From: Diospyros lotus | Lineage: Eukaryota; Streptophyta; Magnoliopsida; Ericales; Ebenaceae | Reading direction: 5' to 3' | DNA length: 64,000 nucleotides | Assembly (NCBI RefSeq): GCF_014633365.1 | Contig: NC_068348.1 | Span: 12,852,311 to 12,916,310 of the forward strand | In this document: piece by piece, positions 59,329 through 64,000 of the stretch | How positions within the stretch are numbered: the stretch's first letter is position 1 | Layout: each line of letters starts with the position of its first letter | The notes under the pieces: generated by a model | What the model saw: only the letters and a program-made list of their open reading frames with translations | Told to the model about the DNA's origin: nothing | Databases searched by the model: none | Program-made: the position numbers and the translations under genes

Positions 59329-59983
59329 TGTTATATGTATTTCCCGCATCACCCCGCATGGGCCAGACTCGGTCCGATAGACCGGCCCAATCACCCAAGG
59401 CCAAGAAGGCCCGGACGACCTCGTCAAGGAAAGTCCAGCCTCCACCAAAGATCCGGAACTCGTAAAGCGAGCATATGGCGAGCTCCCGGTAATCCCCCAA
59501 CGAGCTCCCAGCAATCGACTAACGAGCTCTTGAAATATCCTCCAGATCGCTGGCCTAAAACCTCCAGCTCGCATGAGTGGCAAAGCTGCTGAGAAGTCAG
59601 AGGTAGGGTCCGATCACTTTATCTGTAATAACCCATGCCCCTCGTAATGAGAATCCAACTGAAGGCGATAAGAACTGTTTGTCCCCCATTACACAATCAC
59701 TGTATTTTTATATATTATCTAAATTGTAAAAGCCCCTCAATATAAATGGGAATCAAAGAGACCATGAGGGGCAAGGACGAAAAAGAATAATCAGATACCG
59801 CCACTCTAAGAGAATAATAAGATGGCGGCCGTGGACTAGGCATCGTTCTGGCCGAACCACGTAAAAGATTCTGGTGTACACGCTTGAAATTTTGGGGGGG
59901 GGGTTTCCTTCCTTCTCGGTATTTTTGGTTTGACTCACCGCGGCCCAAAACGAATCACGGTTGGCCGAAATCGAACGTCGACA
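59329..59983 (+). mobile_element. solo LTR, short gypsy (Tat-like) type
   Basis: TG...CA ends, flanked by TAATA at 59324-59328 and 59984-59988. Length is 655 bp. The TATA box TATAAATG is at 59741-59748. The U5-like part includes GTGGACTAGGCATC and TGGCCGAACCACGTAAAAG, seen in Tat-type LTRs from memory. A G-run (about ten) is near 59896-59905. Open frames in the GC-rich start are not genes. Confidence 0.85.
59741..59748 (+). promoter_or_regulatory. TATA box of short solo LTR
   Basis: TATAAATG after CCCCTCAA, about 0.24 kb before the LTR end. Confidence 0.55.
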
Positions 59984-59988
59984 TAATA

Positions 59989-61021
59989 CATACATGATTT
60001 AAAACTATATCAAGGAGCTTTCTCCTAAAATTTAAAAAGTTTATGTAACAATATCAACATAAATTTAATAAAAATGAAAATAAAATAAAAACATAACATA
60101 AAAAATTAAAATTACAAAATCAAAAATAAAATAGAACCTGAGTGTATTTATTGAAAAATCAAAAATAAAATAGAACCTTATCATTTATGGCTCAGAACTT
60201 GATTGGAAAATAGAAAGGGTGGCAGATCCCAGCCTTATCATTGAGATGCATGTCTCAGAGGGGCGGGCACAGTGGGGTTGGCAGAATCACAATGGGGCTG
60301 GACAAATCTTATCCTTTATACGCGTATGGCTCACACACTTCATGTACATAATCCACCAAACTTAATTTGACTTGGGGCCTATGCTGTATTGTTTCACGTG
60401 TTGATGCTGCGATGGTTGTATTTGTACTCAAAATAATATAAACCAAGAAATGATTGGTACGGATTACAGTAGTAGTATTGCTGTGTTACGCGCAAAAATT
60501 CATTAGGAGACAAAAAAAAAATTCAAAAGTCAAATTTTTGCATTCTCTGATTATTTATTTATTTTTTTTATAAATTTAGACAACTTGACAATAATAATAG
60601 ACGCCGTGTATGAGAAATGTCCAAAAAACCTATAAATTCTAGGGCCCTCACACAATTCCAAACTGTAAGAAGCCAAATTAAATCAATTAAAAAAGACGAT
60701 ATGACCCAAAATTAAGGGCAAGTCTGCAAATCAAATATCTCACATACATAAAGAGCAAGCAGAGGCATTATGCTATACATGTTATATATACATATATTTT
60801 ATTTCGTAAAAGCTGGGAAAAGATTGGCAAAATAGTGTTATGTTATACATATATACTTATTATATTACAATTAAAATGAAAGTTTCTAGAAAAAGTTTGG
60901 CCGGAAAAAAAGGTAAACCAGAAAACCATGGAAGAAGAAGTAGTAGACAACGGTCAAACACGGGGACATAAGGTGAAGTAGCGATCGTAGAAGCCCAAAT
61001 GATGGTGATGGAACACGACAG
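59989..61021. other. no gene seen
   Basis: AT-rich DNA. One 22-bp direct repeat (AAATCAAAAATAAAATAG...) at about 60118 and 60157. No recognisable element. Confidence 0.5.
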
Positions 61022-61908
61022 CAGAGTGTAATATTTCAAGTCAAAATAAATAAATATGTCAGTAATACGTGAATGATTTCACATTTTATGGCAAATAGAA
61101 AAGTTTAGAAGAAAGTTTAGATATCTGAAATAGTCGAATCAATTACAAAGAATACCCTGGGGCTTAGATAACTATGAAAAAGGGTACGAGACTATCAAAT
61201 ATCTCAAAACATGATTTTTAGCATCAAAAGAAATTGAATCAAAAACAGTTTTCGATACACTTATATATGGTTCAGGCTGAAGAACCGAATTGTCACAAGA
61301 GACTTGCGAAAAACCAACGGAACTCTTAAAGGATTCAAATTTAGTATAAGAATCAACCCTTAAGTGGTTTTGGTAGAAAATAAAAGGGTTTACGGTCAAA
61401 ACATAAATTTGGGTCTAAGTGTATATTTTTTATTTTGCCCTAGAGAGGCCTAAAACACGTTTTTTTCTGAAATTCTAGGGATGAAATGAAAAGTTTGGAA
61501 CTTGAGGACCTTAATGGAATTTGTAGAAAGTTTAGGGGCTTCATGGAAAAGGCCAAAAAGAAATTTCAAAAGTTAAGAGAGACCAAAATGTAATTTTGCA
61601 AAGACTGGCAATGTGAACACTGCCAGCCGCCAACTGCCTCTCCCATAGCCGATTTTAGCCATGGGAGAGTCAAGGGAGTTGGTTAGGGGTTCTGCAAGGC
61701 TAGGCCTAGGCCATTATAGCTAGCATTTGGCCGAGAATCGGTCATGAGAATGGTCAATTTGATAAAAATTGGCCATGGAGTGGCCAAAAAAATTGAGTGC
61801 TCTAAGGGGAAAATCTCAGCTATGGCAGGGCATGTTGAGGCCATTGGCCTAATGATGTTAAGGACTAGAGACTTGTCATGAAGGGACCTTTGGATGCTCA
61901 GAAATAGG

Positions 61909-61916
61909 TATAAATA
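61909..61916 (+). promoter_or_regulatory. TATA box of family-C LTR
   Basis: TATAAATA followed by GGGG. Confidence 0.6.
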
Positions 61917-62974
61917 GGGGTTCAAAGTGGCCGAATGCATCAAAAAATTGAACCTCAAATTGTGCATGTTTGAGAGAAAATTGAGAGTTCTTGCTTAGTG
62001 GGCTTTTATTCTGGAGGGTGTGAGGATTGTTTCTGGAGAATTTGAGGGGTTTTCAAGGTATTTTGAGGGGTTCGAAGCTTGGCCGAATTTTCAGTAGGGC
62101 CATCGGAGGCGGACTGTTTTTTAGCATTTCGGGGCCAAGAAAGGTGCCATCAAGACTGATTTGAAGGGGGCTATCGAGTGGTGCAAGAAAATTTGGGTTT
62201 GGACCATCGCCAACGACCAGGATTTTGGGGAAGACGACTGTCACATAGTTGTCACGTGCCAGTTAATCTTCAAGTGTGTGGGTCAGCGCGTGGGGGCAGG
62301 CGTAAGGTTAGTTTTTTTTTTAAACTTTTATATTTTTCTTAGAAAAATATTTTAGAATTTTTGGTGGAGAAAAATTTGAGAAATTATGTGAGAGGCATTT
62401 ATTTTTGAATTATGAAGAGGAAAAATAGGAGAAAAATAGAAAAAAATTAAGAAAATTAGGGAAAATCATAAATATTAATTTTCATGGATATTTATTGATC
62501 AGGAGAAAATTTGGCTTTAGGATTTAAAGATTTGCTCAATTTTTTAGGTTAGTACGTTCTTTAAGAAATCCTGAGAAGCAAAATTAAGATGAGTGGTTCT
62601 ACCAAATTAAATGTAGATTCCACTCGAAAGGACATGATTTGAAAGTAGTGCAACCCTACACCTAGTTTTATATAAATGATTTTATCATGTTATCATACTT
62701 TGATGTGAATATTCTATATAGATTGCATTTACATATTATGATAAAATATCCATACGTACACGATGATATTATTAATCATGCATCATATATAGTTTGAGAG
62801 TACGGGACGACACCGTTGCTCTACCAAGGGTGCACCCATACACATCGACTTGGTCAAGAAGCCACAAAAATGGGTAGTAGCATTAAGGTACGGTCGGCTC
62901 AAACGAAAGGAAAAGAAAAAGGACATTTTGCATATTGCATCCATGCATAAAATATAAATATTGTACCCTCACTT

Positions 62975-62990
62975 AGATGATTCATCATCT
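62975..62990. repeat. perfect stem-loop in family-C LTR
   Basis: AGATGAT-TC-ATCATCT, 7-bp arms with the same TC loop as the chromovirus stem. Confidence 0.75.
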
Positions 62991-63361
62991 AACTTGGGTT
63001 ATGCCCCCGGAATATTTAAACATTCTAGATGAAGATGTAGCAAAGTCGGATACGGAAGAAGCATGTGACGGCACTTAGCATATGCATGACATTTATGATT
63101 ATGAAATTTATGTATTTAAGCTCTTCTACTTGGAATTTTGAACACCAAAGTGTATGAACTGAATTATGACAAATGTTAATATTAATGTTAGGTTCGATTC
63201 CTGCTTTTGCTGATGATATGATGTATGATAATTTTTATGCTAGATAGGCAAATTGAAATTTGGGAGTTGTAATATGATGAGTTTGAGTTATAAAAAAAAA
63301 AAATATAGACCAAATTTTCCTAAATTATAACACGCCCGAGAAAGTGAGGTGTTACATAGAG

Positions 63362-64000
63362 GACTAACGGAGGCGACATAAGAGATGGCAGTGAAGCTAA
63401 CAGTGGCAATGGAGGTTAAAGGGGAAGATTGATGAAGGAAGATTGACGACAACGGTCGCGGAAGACCGACAACTCCTAAAGACCGACGACTGCATGAGAT
63501 GGCCGCGGAAGACCTAGACCAAGGTGTCACTAGAGGATAAAGGTTGGCGGCCGCGCAAGACCAAGAATACCAAGTTGCGATGGCCAACGGTGGCAAGCGA
63601 TGATCGTAGAGGTCCGACAATCGCGATGAGGATGAGGGTTTACCCCAACTTGTAGAGGGTAAGAAATAATGTTTACAGAGTTATGGAAAGAATGGAATAA
63701 CTTCGAGGGTACAAGTGTACCTACCAAGGCACTATGAAATACTAGGCTTTGATATGTATATATACGGATATAATTCCAATAAACATCCAGAATAAGATAT
63801 AAATCATCCCGCATCTGGCATTAACAATGGGTACCACCATCGCCACCTACAACTAAGGGTAATGAATGTTCCTGAGTCCCTAGATTCCTTTAAACCCACC
63901 AGTCTCGTCTGTAGTCTGGTTGTCGCCACTATTGCCCCAAGGCTATGCGAGAGGGAAGACATCAACCCATAGAGTCTGTTTGTGGAAGGTCTAGTCGACA
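63362..64000. other. unassigned repeat-like DNA
   Basis: The first 270 bp repeat words such as GAAGACCGACAAC and look like a degenerate GA-rich array. The last 110 bp resemble 54105-54215. Frames at 63288-63620 and 63530-63814 (minus) have no recognisable domain. Confidence 0.4.

Larger units (their letters stand above)
61027..63356 (+). mobile_element. solo LTR, gypsy family C, plus strand
   Basis: It starts TGTAATATTTC and ends GAGGTGTTACA, 2330 bp. The flanks are CAGAG (61022-61026) and TAGAG (63357-63361), one mismatch. TATA box at 61909-61916; stem AGATGAT-TC-ATCATCT at 62975-62990 followed by TTGGGTTATGCCC, comparable to the chromovirus LTRs. Confidence 0.82.

Overview
The window looks like plant nuclear heterochromatin. 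It is AT-rich and made almost wholly of nested LTR retrotransposons. I see no intact host gene, no rRNA or tRNA gene and no CRISPR array. The plant origin follows from the element types: Ty1/copia and Ty3/gypsy elements primed by initiator tRNA-Met (TGGTATCAGAGC), a chromodomain-bearing gypsy element, and a Tat-lineage gypsy element with a second RNase H and an antisense ORF. The species is not identifiable from the sequence. Nothing larger than LTR and polyprotein relics is recognisable, so the window reads as a stratigraphy of insertions.

Layout. 1-2.7 kb: a solo copia LTR and unassigned DNA. 2.7-8.8 kb: a solo gypsy LTR (family B) split by a chromovirus-like solo LTR (family C) and a copia solo LTR. 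8.8-14.7 kb: a decayed minus-strand copia element (D) whose LTR received two family-B solo LTRs. 14.7-25.35 kb: a large minus-strand element (A) with two 2.1-2.6 kb LTRs, a PBS and a polypurine tract, but about 5.9 kb of internal DNA with no recognisable gag or pol (LARD-like); its upstream LTR is truncated. 25.35-25.45 kb: a 0.1 kb inverted copy of element A internal DNA sits on the breakpoint. 25.45-27.69 kb: a truncated minus-strand copia element (G). 27.69-51.57 kb: a Tat-lineage gypsy element on the plus strand, interrupted by an Athila-like LTR (28.2-29.5 kb), a complete but dead Tekay-like chromovirus (30.15-39.34 kb) and an A-family solo LTR (44.2-46.9 kb). 51.6-54.0 kb: remnants of family-B and family-C LTRs, into which the Tat element had nested. 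54-64 kb: further LTRs (54.7, 56.0-58.3, 59.3-60.0 and 61.0-63.4 kb), minisatellites and unassigned AT-rich DNA.

Seven solo LTRs and one more LTR-like insertion have exact 5-bp target-site duplications, and two further insertions have 5-bp duplications with one mismatch, so the insertion boundaries are firm. Both coding elements are pseudogenes with many in-frame stops. In both, the first Asp of the reverse transcriptase YxDD-type motif has become Asn. Points most worth a second look: the spliced antisense gene of the Tat element, the GC islands that differ sharply between the two LTRs of one element, a short stem-loop at a matching place in three LTR families, recurrent TA instead of TG at LTR 5' ends, and the templated insertion at a deletion breakpoint.
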